From JACMLD01 sp047602295 (lineage in GTDB: Bacteria; Bacteroidota; Bacteroidia; Chitinophagales; Chitinophagaceae): 64,000 nucleotides of DNA. Shown piece after piece: positions 24,806-34,630 of the stretch. The notes beneath the pieces are model-generated. The model was not told the DNA's origin. It was given only the letters and a program-made list of their open reading frames with translations, and searched no databases. Within the stretch, counting starts at the first letter, position 1; each line of letters begins with the position of its first letter. The position numbers and the translations under genes were made by a program. The DNA lies in NCBI GenBank assembly GCA_047602295.1, contig JASGHP010000001.1, positions 3,224,001 through 3,288,000 on the forward strand. The letters run 5' to 3'.

Positions 24806-25066
24806 TAAGTTTTAAGTTAGTTCATAGTTCGCAGTTCATAGTTCGTTAATTCAAAAATGTTAAAAGCTCCTTTGCCTCCGTGAAAACCTCCTTTCCTCTG
24901 TGGTAAAAGAAAATTTAAAAACTTAGGGGTTTGTTGCATTGCTTAGTAAAAGCCGGAGCAACTATTGGTGCCCAATGTTTTTTAGTACAAGGCTTCAACA
25001 GCGATTATCATGCTAATCCTTTAATCCTACAAATCCTGGTTCAGAATCTTATAAATCATAGTCCAT
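24806..25066 (+). repeat. 7-mer array followed by ~180-bp composite repeat
   Basis: Right after the amylase stop, AGTTCATAGTTCGCAGTTC-type units run to about 24852. A composite element of about 180 bp follows (24861-25040). It begins TAAAAGCTCCTTTGCCTCCG, has AACCTCCTTTCCTCTGTGGT, and ends in AATCCTACAAATCCTGGTT. A matching copy lies at 28385-28564. No gene is present in the 361-bp spacer 24806-25166. Confidence 0.65.
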
Positions 25067-25166
25067 ATTGATGCGCAAATAGCCTGCTGTATTAATTTGT
25101 TAATGGAGCAGCGCAAGGGTTTTATTTTGATTATTTCATTTAACTTTCAAAACTATAACCTTGATT

Positions 25167-26879
25167 ATGAAAAAAACAGCCTTCCTCTTCTTGTTTCTTC
25201 CTTTCTTGGTGCAAAGTCAAACACGCGTTCCTTCTACTTTTGCTATGGAGTCGCCTGCTTTTGAAGAGCAGTTCAATCATCATGTGGTTCCTACAGTTAA
25301 AGGTCAGTTGCTGCATATAAGCCCGGAAGAAATGAAGCATATCACAGTTAACTATACGCTTGTCACTTTTTCAGGCCAGGTTAGAAAAACAACAACACTG
25401 GATAAAGATGGTCGGTTTTCTTTTGCGCTCGACTATGCACTTCCCTGCCAGCAAATATGGTTTGGCATAGACAGTTTATTTTATGCAAGCATTTATGCCA
25501 ATACTGATCTTTTTATTGAATTAAACTATAAAAAAATAAAAGCATCAGGAACAGAACTTGAGTATAATGGAGATGGGTTACGGTATATGGGTAAGGATGG
25601 CCCGTTGAACACTTATATGAATGATTTTGTTCTTTACAGGCGGGAGGAACAAATTTCATTAGACTCAAGGATACAAACTGCACTGCGTGAAAATCAATCA
25701 ACTCCAGTCAATTGGCATGCAGGTTTTCAGCCATTGTATGATTCTCTTGCTATGATTCAGGCTGAGTACATACAAAAACATCCATCACCATATGCATGGT
25801 TATTAGAAAATGATTTTTTGTCGGGATATTATAGCCAGGCCTGTATTTATTACTTGGGTCATACAATGGACGATTCAATGATGCAACGTATTAAATCGCA
25901 CGAGACCTATCTTGTATCTAATAACAGCGCATTTTTTTACAATTACCTTTCATTTTATATCACTGGCATCGCTTACCAGCGAATCCGTGTTAGTTGGAGA
26001 GATATAAAGGGAGCTTCAGATCTTAATGAATCAGAAAAGCATGCAATTGATTCATTGCAGATGGGTTCTCAGGTACTACCCGGTGACTCCGGTGTATATA
26101 CCAAGGAAAAACTAACCAGCTGGGAGAAAATATTAAGGCCTAAAGTAAATCAGAAAAGAACAGCGCTTGTATTAAGCGAATGCCTGCGTATGGCCGATAG
26201 CTTATTTTCCGCACCTATGGCAGACAGGTTGAAACTGCAGTTTAATGATAGCAGGGATATGTTGGAGCAAACTATTGCGCTGCAAAGGATTTTGCCTTCT
26301 TTACATAGTAAATGGTGTCGTCGTGTTGCGAGTGACAGTTACAAAAAGACCAACCAGAAAATAGCTGAAGCTAATAAGGCTATTAATGGAAGCGGTAATG
26401 CAATCGGTGCTGCAGGGTTTGGCAAACCGCAACAAACTTCTTTTGGAGCTAGTCTTTATAAGATAAACAACATGAAAGCGAATGAATTTCTTTCGCGCCT
26501 GCACAGCAGCTTTCCAGGCAAAGCAATTGTTGTAGATCTTTGGGCAACATGGTGTTTACCTTGTCTTGGTGAAATGCCACATAGCAAACAATTGCAACTG
26601 GCGTCAAAAGATCTGTCGGTAGTGTTTGTTTACCTATGCACCAGCAAGAGTTCTGACGAAGGAAAATGGAGACGAAAAGTAGGGGAGCTTACTCAACCAG
26701 GTGTTCATTTTTTTATTGATGAAAAATTAGATGCTGAACTGGCTCAATACTTTTCTTTCTCAGGTTATCCGGGCTATGCATTTATCAATCGAAAGGGTGT
26801 ATTTCAACCCGGTGCTTTTAAATGGTTGTCTGAAATTAAAGACAAAAATGACTTGGCCACTTTGGTGAATAGGGAGTAG
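25167..26879 (+). CDS. exported TlpA-like thiol-disulfide protein, long N-terminus
   Basis: I start at the ATG at 25167; a TTG six bases earlier is less likely. The 570 residues have a signal peptide (KTAFLFLFLPFLVQSQ). The C-terminal ~150 residues form a thioredoxin fold with the redox pair in ATWCLPCLGEM, a later FSGYPGYAFI segment with the cis-proline, and FNRKGVF-like strands. The N-terminal ~400 residues, with two acidic beta segments and helical stretches (QAEYIQKHPSPYAWLL), match the pre-thioredoxin part of AhpC/TSA-type proteins of Bacteroidota. It is probably periplasmic and acts in disulfide reduction or exchange. It is followed at once by a 7-mer array. Confidence 0.85.
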   Translation: MKKTAFLFLFLPFLVQSQTRVPSTFAMESPAFEEQFNHHVVPTVKGQLLHISPEEMKHITVNYTLVTFSGQVRKTTTLDKDGRFSFALDYALPCQQIWFGIDSLFYASIYANTDLFIELNYKKIKASGTELEYNGDGLRYMGKDGPLNTYMNDFVLYRREEQISLDSRIQTALRENQSTPVNWHAGFQPLYDSLAMIQAEYIQKHPSPYAWLLENDFLSGYYSQACIYYLGHTMDDSMMQRIKSHETYLVSNNSAFFYNYLSFYITGIAYQRIRVSWRDIKGASDLNESEKHAIDSLQMGSQVLPGDSGVYTKEKLTSWEKILRPKVNQKRTALVLSECLRMADSLFSAPMADRLKLQFNDSRDMLEQTIALQRILPSLHSKWCRRVASDSYKKTNQKIAEANKAINGSGNAIGAAGFGKPQQTSFGASLYKINNMKANEFLSRLHSSFPGKAIVVDLWATWCLPCLGEMPHSKQLQLASKDLSVVFVYLCTSKSSDEGKWRRKVGELTQPGVHFFIDEKLDAELAQYFSFSGYPGYAFINRKGVFQPGAFKWLSEIKDKNDLATLVNRE

Positions 26880-26998
26880 TTTTAAGTTGTAAGTGGTAAG
26901 TTTTAAGTCGTGAGTCGTGAGTGGTGAGTGGTGGATGACAATTAGCTATTCCCCAAAATACTATAAGCTACGTTAAAAGCTGCTTTTGCTTCTGTGAA
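26880..26998 (+). repeat. 7-mer array plus composite-repeat fragment
   Basis: GTTGTAAGTGGTAAGTT and GTCGTGAGTCGTGAGTG units begin one base after the TAG of the TlpA-like gene and run to about 26932. A segment follows, GGTGGATGACAATTAGC ... ACTATAAGCTACGTTAAAAG, that also occurs at 28336-28390. Confidence 0.65.
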
Positions 26999-27020
26999 AG
27001 CTTATTATCGTTTGATTATT

Positions 27021-27566
27021 TTATTTCCACTTCCAATCAAGTTCAGTTTCATAAGAAATAGAAAGACGTTCACTAGCTTGAATGAGCGTTTTGCGCAAAG
27101 CCGGTAAGTCGTCTATTCTGTCTTTAGGAATTATTAAATGCCCACCTGTTTGTACAGCCAGGTAAATATAATGGCCTGTTTCAATGATCTTAGCTATAGA
27201 TGTCCAATTTATCTTAGTTTCTCCTGTAAAATCTATGCACTCAATTTGGTTATCAAGCAACCGGATTGTTGATAATTGCCCAAACCGATTCTTATGAGTT
27301 TCTGATATTTGCCTTAAATAATCCGATGCATATTTATTGCGTTGGTAAGACGGATAAAAGATAAAAGTGCCCAGCGAAAAAATTGATAAAGAAATAACAG
27401 GTATCCAATCATGATCCAGATAAAATAAAAAGGCGAAAGGAAGACAACATACGGAAGTTAATAACCAGCTCTGGCGTTGCCTTTTTTTAGTGCTTTCAGA
27501 TTTAGAAGCGTCATATAAATAGTATTGCAAGTAGTCTGTAGCCTCAAGCTTATAAGTCAGGGTCAT
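27021..27566 (-). CDS. YcxB-like membrane protein
   Basis: This 181-residue protein has two hydrophobic helices (about 35-50 and 55-75: LTSVCCLPFAFLFYL, IPVISLSIFSLGTFIFY) after a cytoplasmic N-terminus. A C-terminal PH-like domain follows, with LDNQIECIDFTGETKINWTSIAKIIETGHYIYLAVQ and IIPKDRI. This matches YcxB-like proteins, small bacterial membrane proteins of unknown function with a bacterial PH fold. It is transcribed toward the TlpA-like gene and ends in a repeat-rich spacer. Confidence 0.8.
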   Translation of the reverse strand: MTLTYKLEATDYLQYYLYDASKSESTKKRQRQSWLLTSVCCLPFAFLFYLDHDWIPVISLSIFSLGTFIFYPSYQRNKYASDYLRQISETHKNRFGQLSTIRLLDNQIECIDFTGETKINWTSIAKIIETGHYIYLAVQTGGHLIIPKDRIDDLPALRKTLIQASERLSISYETELDWKWK

Positions 27567-27910
27567 CTTAGCAAATATTAGTTGGCTCTTTTAGGGTGCT
27601 GGAGGCTAAGATAGCAAACTTATAATTACAATATTTTTTGGAATGATTATTACACAACAAGCATTATCGTGCTAATCTCTAATCTTATAATGCTAAAGGC
27701 TACGTTAAAGCTCCTTTGCCTCTGTGTAAACCTCCTTTCCTCTGTGGTAAAAATGCCTGCACCATAATGTAAGCCAAAACCAAAGTGGCCACTGCTGGTT
27801 AACATACTTTTTGCAACAACAATCCAAAAACATACATTTATCCTGCTTTGGAAATAAAATGCTGTTTTCACAATGTCAACGACTGCATAAAGAAACTTAA
27901 AAACTACAAA
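27567..27910. repeat. spacer with partial composite repeat
   Basis: The 344-bp spacer holds no gene. A fragment of the composite element, GTTAAAGCTCCTTTGCCTCT to GTGGTAAAAATGCC, lies at about 27708-27755. The remainder, including the region just before the 27911 start, shows no recognised signal. Confidence 0.55.
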
Positions 27911-28294
27911 ATGAAAAAATGGATATTATTAGCTGCTGTTCTTTTCTCAGCTGTTCTTAGTGGTTGCGATGGTTCAAAAACATATCGTGGCGACTGGAAA
28001 GCTATCAGTGTTAATGGTGACAGGTTTAATATCAATTTCGACGCAAAAACCTTCACCGTAAAAGATTCTACCGGCGCAGCAGAACATTATGATTACACAC
28101 AAAATTCTGTTTCAATAGAAAATTCTGTTTCCACTTATGGCATCCAACTAAAAGACGGACGCGGTTACAAGGTTACTTTTCCCAATTCAGACAATAAAGA
28201 TGTTGGAATTATTAAAGATGCAAACGGTGTGCTTATGTTTACCATTAGCCGACATGCGTATGTAAGGTATGAGGATATTTATAAGCTTAAATAG
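27911..28294 (+). CDS. small lipoprotein
   Basis: I start at the ATG at 27911; a longer open frame upstream is unlikely to be used. The 127 residues have a lipoprotein signal peptide (WILLAAVLFSAVLSGC), with acyl Cys20 right after the lipobox. The mature part is beta-rich, with GDWKAISVNGDRFNINFD, VKDSTGAAEHYDYTQNSVSIE and a closing YVRYEDIYKLK. It resembles the small lipocalin-like lipoproteins of Bacteroidota. It is divergent from the YcxB-like gene; no partner is evident. Confidence 0.75.
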   Translation: MKKWILLAAVLFSAVLSGCDGSKTYRGDWKAISVNGDRFNINFDAKTFTVKDSTGAAEHYDYTQNSVSIENSVSTYGIQLKDGRGYKVTFPNSDNKDVGIIKDANGVLMFTISRHAYVRYEDIYKLK

Positions 28295-28307
28295 GGAGAG
28301 GGGAGCC

Positions 28308-28566
28308 GTCAGTCGTCAGTCGTCAGTCGATAGTCGTGAGTGGTGGATGACAATTAGCAAGTCTAAAAATACTATAAGCTACGTTAAAAGCTCCTTTGCC
28401 TCCTTGTAAACCTCCTTTCCTCCGTGGTAAAAAAAACTTAAACAGGTTTGGTCTTGTTGTATTGCTAAGAAAATACCGGAGCAGCCACAGTTGCGAAATT
28501 TTATTCAGTACAAAATTTCGAGAAGTATATCATGTTAATCTTACTAATCCTACAAATCCTGGTTAA
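28308..28566 (+). repeat. 7-mer array and second ~180-bp composite repeat
   Basis: GTCAGTCGTCAGTCGTCAGTC units start about 14 bp after the lipoprotein stop and run to 28335. The shared GGTGGATGACAATTAGC segment follows, then the composite element (28385-28564), which is the same length as and alignable with 24861-25040. The spacer 28295-28651 has no gene; its end is the terminator below. Confidence 0.65.
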
Positions 28567-28616
28567 AAAACAAAAGATTGCATTGACCTGGTGTCAGTCA
28601 ACGCAATCTCTTTTGT
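28567..28616 (-). terminator. terminator of the T9SS-exported giant protein gene
   Basis: ACAAAAG-ATTGCATTGAC (28570-28587) pairs with GTCAACGCAATCTCTTTTGT (28597-28616) apart from a two-base bulge and one mismatch. Read on the minus strand it is followed by a run of T (complement of 28565-28570). It lies 36 bp beyond the stop codon of the 32836-28652 gene. Confidence 0.75.
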
Positions 28617-28651
28617 TTGTAAAACCATCGGTTTTTCCTTGGCGGTTTCTT

Positions 28652-31600
28652 CTAGTTGATTATTTGTTTGCTGTACAATACCGAGTTTCCCTGTATAATA
28701 TTAGCAATATAAATGCCTGAGGCACTTAAGAAGGTTGTATGCACTGCGGTATTGCCTGCTTTTAATTGCTGGCGATACAACTGGCGGCCATTGCCGTCGT
28801 ATATCAACAGATAAGTTGTATTAATAACTGTTTGCGGAACAGTCACGATCATTTGTTTTGAACCGGCTGCTGCAGTAATGCTATAGCTGCTGTTGTCTGC
28901 ATTAATAAAGCCAATAACATTGCTGTAGCTGCTCTTGCCATCAATGTCTACTTGTTTTAGCCTGTAGTAAGATTGTCCTGCAAGTGGTTTGTTGTCTGTA
29001 AACTGGTATTCATTGCTGCTATTACCTTGTGTTGCGGCGGCTACGCGGCCAATGGCAGTAAACGATCCATCATCGCCTTTGCGCTCTACATCAAAATAAG
29101 CATTGTTCAGCTCTGCAGCAGTTACCCATTTAAGTGCAATGGTACTTTGCACTTTCCTGCCGGTAAATGATATCCAGGTAACTGGCAGCGCAATATTAAG
29201 TTCTGCTATACCAAAAGCTGAGAGGCTGCCACTGTATGCAGAATAGTTAAGCGTACCTGCAACAAGATCGTAAGTTGGTGTACCGGATTGTTGTTGCCAG
29301 TTGGTGCCGGTATAGCGTACCAGTCTTGGGTTTAGCAATGCACCAGTTACATTGTTGGCTACGTTCCAGCCAAATGCAAGATCTACATTGCCTGCGCCTG
29401 TGGTATTACCAGTATTGCCAATATTATAAGTAATATCTATCCTCGGTTGCCACGATACCAATGTACCGCTGGCAGTTCCATTATTATACACACCAGTATT
29501 GGCTGTTACAGAAAAATCATCTGCACTACCTATATGACTGGTGATAGTAACCGGGGTGTAATAAACGGTGCCTACAGGAAATAGTTTGCTGGCATTGTTG
29601 GCAACATTCATAATAAGTTTGCCGGTGCCATTTGTTTTTACAAATTTATTAAGCGCCGGCACAATGCTGGTGCCCACAAAACGAAGATTGTTGTTGCTAA
29701 GATCCAATATGTCGTTTAGCAACAGGTTGCCACTGGTAGTAAGCAGCAGGTTGTCTTTAAGCGTCACAGCATTTGCGAAAGTAATATTGCCTGCGCTGCT
29801 ATTGCCAATGCGTATCTCTGCAAACCCATCAGTAAAATTGGTGTTGAAGTTGGCAGCAGTTACTGCCAGTGTGCCTGTGCCACCGGTAAGGCCAATGGTA
29901 GTGGCAGCAGAAAGGGGCGCAATAATTAGGTTGCCGGCAGAGGTAAGCGTAGCTGCTCCTGCAATTGAAAGGGTGTTGCCGGTAAGACTGATATTGCCTG
30001 CTGCAGTAGAAGCCATATTTTGACTAATGGTAAGATTGGTGCCATACAAGCTGGTGCCACCTGCAATAGAAAATGCACTGCCCATTGTAATATCGCTGCT
30101 ATTGGTAAGTGGTACGGGTGTACCAGAGAGAGAATGTCCATTGTAGTAACCAATGTTTAATCCGCCCAAGCTTGCATAATTGGTTATTATAAACGGATCA
30201 TAACTGCCGCTAACATTAAAGTTGCCTGCACTGGGCGTACCACTCCAGGTGATTGCTGTACCATAAGTGCCTGCATCCGGCACCAGGTTAAGGCTACCGG
30301 TAGTGGTAAGCGTTAGATCATTTCCCTGAACAATTTTTGCAATAAAAGTAATGCTGCCGCTGCCGGTAACAATAGATTTGCCGGTAGACATAATATTTAC
30401 ACCATTGCTTCCTGTAGAATAACCAGTGCCCGCCCATATCAATACATCGCCACCGCTGGTAGTTATAGTTGATAAATAATCTACAGCATTGTAATTGTTA
30501 TTAACAGAACCTACAGAAGGGCCATCACCTACAGTAAGCCCATTCCAGGTATAAGTGCCATTGGTAGAATTGCTGCCACCCGCCCACACATGGCCGCCAT
30601 TGGTAGTTATATTGCCGCTAAGGCCTACACCGCCATTGTTGATGTTGCCATAATCGCTCCATAATACAACGTTTAGTACGCCAGTGCCCGATGCGGTAAT
30701 GGTGCCGCTGGCCAGCCTGGCGGCACTTTGCATTGTAAGTGTGCCCGTGCCGGCAGTTTTTAAAATAGAAGCCGCATTATTAACGGTAGAGCCTCCATTA
30801 AGATTGGTGATTCCTTTTAAAAAGATATCGCCTGTAGCGGTGCTTGTAAGATTGGCTGTTAAGCTGATAAGCCCACCGTAATAAGCAATAGGGCCTGCCA
30901 CGGAAGTTGCCTGGTCGTTGTATATGCTTGCAGTGTTGCCTGCTTTACCAATGGTAAGTCCTGCCATGCCATTGGCATCCTGGTCAAAATTAAACCAGTT
31001 GGTATAAACATCTGCTGCAAAGGCTGCATCAGAAGGTTCTATAATAACCGGGCCGGTGCCATTAAAATAAGGTTTGTCTGTGCTAAATGCCGTAACCCAG
31101 TTCATGCTTTCTGTACGTAGCCTGGTGGTGCCGGTGCCTGCGTTGAAAGTAGTATAGTCAATATCCAGTATGCCACTTCCGTTTGCATCTGCATCCGCAA
31201 AAATATTGATGTTGCCATTTACAGTGCTGATGGTTCTGCGGGTGCCAAGGTTGGTAATAAAGCTTCCGTTTGCATTCACATTTATATTTCCATTTCCGGT
31301 AGACGTCAACCCGATGCCGTTGCCAAGGGTGAAATCGTTGGCATAAGCAGTAATGCTGCCCGCACTGGTAAGCGAATTGAGTACAGCAACGCCGTAGTTT
31401 TCTGCAGATTCGCCCAATGTAATGCTGCTAAAACTGGTGCCGAAGATTACATTGTTTAACCAGCTTAAAGTTCCGGTATAGCCTGTAGTATATGCTTCCA
31501 TGGTAAGTGAACCAGTGCTGGCAATATTGGTGTTTTTACCGGAAGTATTGCTGAATAGCCACTGGTCATCTGCCTGTATTAATATGTTGGATGTAGAAGC

Positions 31601-32836
31601 AGTAACAATGGGCGTTACACCTTGAATAGCGGTAGCATCTTTTCGGTTGCCAAAATAAGTGTCGCCATACAATGCCAGTGAGAGATTGGCAGCGCCTTTG
31701 CCCCTTAACGTAATGGGGCCCGACTGCGACAATACCTGGGTGGTAAGAGAAGACAGTGTGTTGGCAAGCAAAATGCCATAGCTGGTTGCACCGGTGCCTT
31801 CAATAGAAATACCGCCGCCGGTAGCAGCAGAAGATTGTACCAGCATTGTGCCTGCTAAATTATTGGAAGCAAAAAAGCCAATAAAGCCTGTGGCCGTTGT
31901 ATTGCCCTTTAAGTCTATAGCGGGCGTAGCAGTAGAAGCGGAGTTGATAACAATATTAGGAGGTGCGCCAAATGTAAGTTCTACACCATGGCCGGTAGTT
32001 GATTTGCCGTACATAGTTACTTTGCCGGTGCCTGCATCAATTTTAAGATTGCCTTGAGAAGTGATGCCGGGAAAAGCATTGTTATTGCTGGTGGCACCAC
32101 GGAGGATAATGTTTCCTCCATTGCTCAATAATGAAATTAAGGTGCTGGTGCCGCCACGTGGGCCCAGTGTAAGGCCGCCTACATTATTAGCCCCGTAAGT
32201 AATGCTATTAGAACCATTCCACGCAAAGCCGTCAGGGATTCCGTCTCCACTGGTGCCGCCATTGCTGCCATCATCCGGGCCGCCAGCCAAAACAATAGAA
32301 CCACCATTGGTATTGATGGTAACGCCAACACCAACGTACATAAAATCATCCACTGTGCCACCCTGGCTATTGTCTGTGTCTGCCCATAAAATTGTATTTA
32401 AAATGCCTGCAGTTGAGCTAATGGTTACGTTGTCTGCTATTACTATATTGCTGATGTCTTTAAAAGTAAGAGTTGCATTTCCGCCGCTGGTTTTGCTAAT
32501 GTTTGAATTGATGGCGGTGCCAACAGTAGACGGGTTGTTTACTATTACGCTGGTACCTGCATTAAGATAACCCTGTATTACACTGGTATTAATGCTGGCT
32601 GTGCCGGTAGTAGTAATGGTAACCGGGTTGGTGCCGGAAGTGCTCCAGTTGGTGCCGGAAGTGCCGGTTTGCCCTAAGCTGGAAATGGTGAGGTTTTGCT
32701 GGGCAGAAGATGCAATAGTTAATAATAGTGCGCAAACAGTAAGTGCAGATTGCGCAAATACGTTTCTGAAAAGGTTGTTTTTACTTGAAACAGGCAGGCA
32801 AATGCGTAGTCGTTCCAAGGATAAGGAAACTCTCAT
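28652..32836 (-). CDS. giant T9SS-exported beta-repeat protein
   Basis: I start at the ATG at 32836, giving 1,394 residues; a TTG six bases upstream is possible. A charged segment of about 26 residues precedes the signal-peptide core (NVFAQSALTVCALLLTIASSAQ). The long middle (about 50-1,150) is low in charge and rich in Gly, Thr, Ser and Asn. It has many short repeats such as TSTATGDIFLKG, AGTGTLTMQS, TTTGSLNLV and NVNANGSF, the texture of a right-handed beta-helix adhesin. An Ig-like or FN3-like segment (LPVTWISFTGRKVQSTIALKW) precedes the C-terminal ~75 residues, a T9SS type A sorting domain with YLLIYDGNGRQLYRQQL and GIYIANIIQGN. It is probably cell-surface or released. A hairpin terminator follows. 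Confidence 0.85.
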   Translation of the reverse strand: MRVSLSLERLRICLPVSSKNNLFRNVFAQSALTVCALLLTIASSAQQNLTISSLGQTGTSGTNWSTSGTNPVTITTTGTASINTSVIQGYLNAGTSVIVNNPSTVGTAINSNISKTSGGNATLTFKDISNIVIADNVTISSTAGILNTILWADTDNSQGGTVDDFMYVGVGVTINTNGGSIVLAGGPDDGSNGGTSGDGIPDGFAWNGSNSITYGANNVGGLTLGPRGGTSTLISLLSNGGNIILRGATSNNNAFPGITSQGNLKIDAGTGKVTMYGKSTTGHGVELTFGAPPNIVINSASTATPAIDLKGNTTATGFIGFFASNNLAGTMLVQSSAATGGGISIEGTGATSYGILLANTLSSLTTQVLSQSGPITLRGKGAANLSLALYGDTYFGNRKDATAIQGVTPIVTASTSNILIQADDQWLFSNTSGKNTNIASTGSLTMEAYTTGYTGTLSWLNNVIFGTSFSSITLGESAENYGVAVLNSLTSAGSITAYANDFTLGNGIGLTSTGNGNINVNANGSFITNLGTRRTISTVNGNINIFADADANGSGILDIDYTTFNAGTGTTRLRTESMNWVTAFSTDKPYFNGTGPVIIEPSDAAFAADVYTNWFNFDQDANGMAGLTIGKAGNTASIYNDQATSVAGPIAYYGGLISLTANLTSTATGDIFLKGITNLNGGSTVNNAASILKTAGTGTLTMQSAARLASGTITASGTGVLNVVLWSDYGNINNGGVGLSGNITTNGGHVWAGGSNSTNGTYTWNGLTVGDGPSVGSVNNNYNAVDYLSTITTSGGDVLIWAGTGYSTGSNGVNIMSTGKSIVTGSGSITFIAKIVQGNDLTLTTTGSLNLVPDAGTYGTAITWSGTPSAGNFNVSGSYDPFIITNYASLGGLNIGYYNGHSLSGTPVPLTNSSDITMGSAFSIAGGTSLYGTNLTISQNMASTAAGNISLTGNTLSIAGAATLTSAGNLIIAPLSAATTIGLTGGTGTLAVTAANFNTNFTDGFAEIRIGNSSAGNITFANAVTLKDNLLLTTSGNLLLNDILDLSNNNLRFVGTSIVPALNKFVKTNGTGKLIMNVANNASKLFPVGTVYYTPVTITSHIGSADDFSVTANTGVYNNGTASGTLVSWQPRIDITYNIGNTGNTTGAGNVDLAFGWNVANNVTGALLNPRLVRYTGTNWQQQSGTPTYDLVAGTLNYSAYSGSLSAFGIAELNIALPVTWISFTGRKVQSTIALKWVTAAELNNAYFDVERKGDDGSFTAIGRVAAATQGNSSNEYQFTDNKPLAGQSYYRLKQVDIDGKSSYSNVIGFINADNSSYSITAAAGSKQMIVTVPQTVINTTYLLIYDGNGRQLYRQQLKAGNTAVHTTFLSASGIYIANIIQGNSVLYSKQIIN

Positions 32837-33035
32837 TAGCAAATGGTTTTAAATATTTATGGAATTGGTCTATAAAATTATACGTAGTTGTATTTAATAA
32901 CAAAAGCAAAAGCCATTAATTTTTTAAAAAATGGTTAGCATGTATTTGCGCATACATTATTACCATTAGAAAAAATAGTTGTTTTGAAAGATTGGGGAAT
33001 TTATTACACAGCGCAAAGGCGGCGGAGAGATAATG

Positions 33036-33303
33036 TGATAGATTTGATGAACTTGATGAATGTGGAAATGTGGTAAATGTGACAAATGTGAAAATGCCTG
33101 TTCTTGGAAAATCTTTGCGACGGGAAATGTTTATACAGGTATTGAGAAGCTACAATACAACATCCTGCTAATCTGTAAATCCTATAAATCCTAGTGCAGA
33201 CAAGGAAAGGAAGCTACAATAAAGCATACTGCTAACCCTGCAAATCCTAGCAATCCTGGTTCTACAATAAAGCATCCTGCTAATCCTACTAATCCTATAA
33301 ATC
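33036..33303. repeat. GATGAATG array and AATCCT 9-mer arrays
   Basis: The spacer 32837-33303 has no gene. GATGAACTTGATGAATG and TGGAAATG units occupy 33046-33097. AATCCTNNN units occupy 33163-33200, 33231-33260 and 33272-33310. The last run directly abuts the stop codon of the thioredoxin-TPR gene read on the minus strand, and the TAG stop is itself part of the array. Confidence 0.65.
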
Positions 33304-34443
33304 CTAGTGCCGGCGATACTTTTCCAGTTGAGCTTCCATGCTTGTTAGTTCATCGGCAGCATAACTGGTTTTCGATTTAATATCGGCAATGGCTTTCTCC
33401 TGTGTTTCTATTGCTTTTGCTAGGTCATTAATACGCCAATACCAGTTGGCCATGCAACTGTATACTTTATGAGTGCCCGGTGCTTCGGGGTAAAATATTT
33501 CATTAATTTCTGCCTGGCAGGCTTCAATACCCAACTGAAAAATTTCTGGTGTCAATGGCAGGCTGTCTGCTAAAAATTCAATTTCATTTTTAATGTAGTA
33601 AGAGATTGGATAGTCAAAAAATTTAATTTTTATAGCTTCTTCACCATAAAGAAAGGCTTTGTGCATATCTGTTTTTAGCAAGGCCCTAAAAGTGTTGCCA
33701 GCAATTATTGGTGCATATTTTAGCTTCGGCTCTTTTTCAACAATGGCTTCAACGGCCAATAACAGCGAATCCGGTTTGTCTTTCGAGCTTGCCCAATTGG
33801 CAAGTTTTACATAATTCAGCAAATCGAAATAGGCTTCATTATCCAGCTTTGTTAACCGTGTTTCTTCATTGTAATCGGCCAAAGCATTTTCTATGTTCCA
33901 TTCATTGCTGGTTACTTTTGCCAGTATGCCGGGAAGATAACCTGGATGACCGACCCACGCTATTTTACCATCTTCGTTTATTACAAAAGATTGCGGTACG
34001 CCTCGTCCTCCCAAAGCATCAAGCCAGTTTTTAAGCATGAAATCATTATCATCTGTAGCAACTGTATAATCCATTTTTTGCCCCATGCTATCTACAAAAT
34101 GTTTAATTTTTTCAATGGGCGTTGTCTTTTTCTCCCATACATCAATGCCAATAAAGCTAATCTTGTCTTTGTATTTGGCAGCCAGTTGAGATAGGTGTGG
34201 CATGGCTAGCTTGCAAGGGCCGCACCAGGTGGCCCAAAACTCCACTACATACAATTTTCCTTTTTTTAATTTTTTAATTGGCTTTCCTTTTAGCCATTGC
34301 GCTCCATGAAAAGCCGGGGCATCATCGCCAATATGAAGCGTTGCAACAGGCTCTGTTCTGGTATCCTCCTGTGCATTTGCGCAGTTACTAAATATAAGGA
34401 ACGAAAAAATTAGCAGAACGCATAACTTTTGTATTTGTAACAT
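33304..34443 (-). CDS. TlpA-like thioredoxin with helical/TPR tail, copy 1
   Basis: I start at the ATG at 34443 (379 residues), since the frame upstream begins with a TTG. A signal peptide (LCVLLIFSFLIFSNCANAQ) precedes a TlpA-like thioredoxin domain (about 35-185) with VEFWATWCGPCKLAMPHL, IGIDVWE and a GVPQSFVI cis-Pro region. The C-terminal ~190 residues are helical and TPR-like, ending WYWRINDLAKAIETQEKAI. It is probably periplasmic, a reductase or disulfide-exchange protein with a partner-binding tail. A paralogue about two-thirds identical lies at 35176-36321, separated by tfoX. The promoter side faces tfoX divergently. Confidence 0.88.
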   Translation of the reverse strand: MLQIQKLCVLLIFSFLIFSNCANAQEDTRTEPVATLHIGDDAPAFHGAQWLKGKPIKKLKKGKLYVVEFWATWCGPCKLAMPHLSQLAAKYKDKISFIGIDVWEKKTTPIEKIKHFVDSMGQKMDYTVATDDNDFMLKNWLDALGGRGVPQSFVINEDGKIAWVGHPGYLPGILAKVTSNEWNIENALADYNEETRLTKLDNEAYFDLLNYVKLANWASSKDKPDSLLLAVEAIVEKEPKLKYAPIIAGNTFRALLKTDMHKAFLYGEEAIKIKFFDYPISYYIKNEIEFLADSLPLTPEIFQLGIEACQAEINEIFYPEAPGTHKVYSCMANWYWRINDLAKAIETQEKAIADIKSKTSYAADELTSMEAQLEKYRRH

Positions 34444-34630
34444 GGCAAGGTCTTTATGGTGTGGCAATTGATTTTGCTGTGCAGAAATAATGTATACTAC
34501 TGCGGCATCTCTTTAAAGGTAGAGAATATTTTAGCAATTAAATGAATCCCTGAATTGACTGTGGGATGGCTTTTTTGGGTGAGGATGGAGAAAAGTATAC
34601 ATTTAAGTTTCTTAATGTCAATTTATTCTT

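Noticed and set aside
29568..30023. 151-codon plus-strand ORF opposite the giant exported protein gene
   Set aside because: It is the antisense shadow of a Gly/Thr/Asn-rich coding region; composition (Pro/Ala/Val/Leu) is that expected from the complement.
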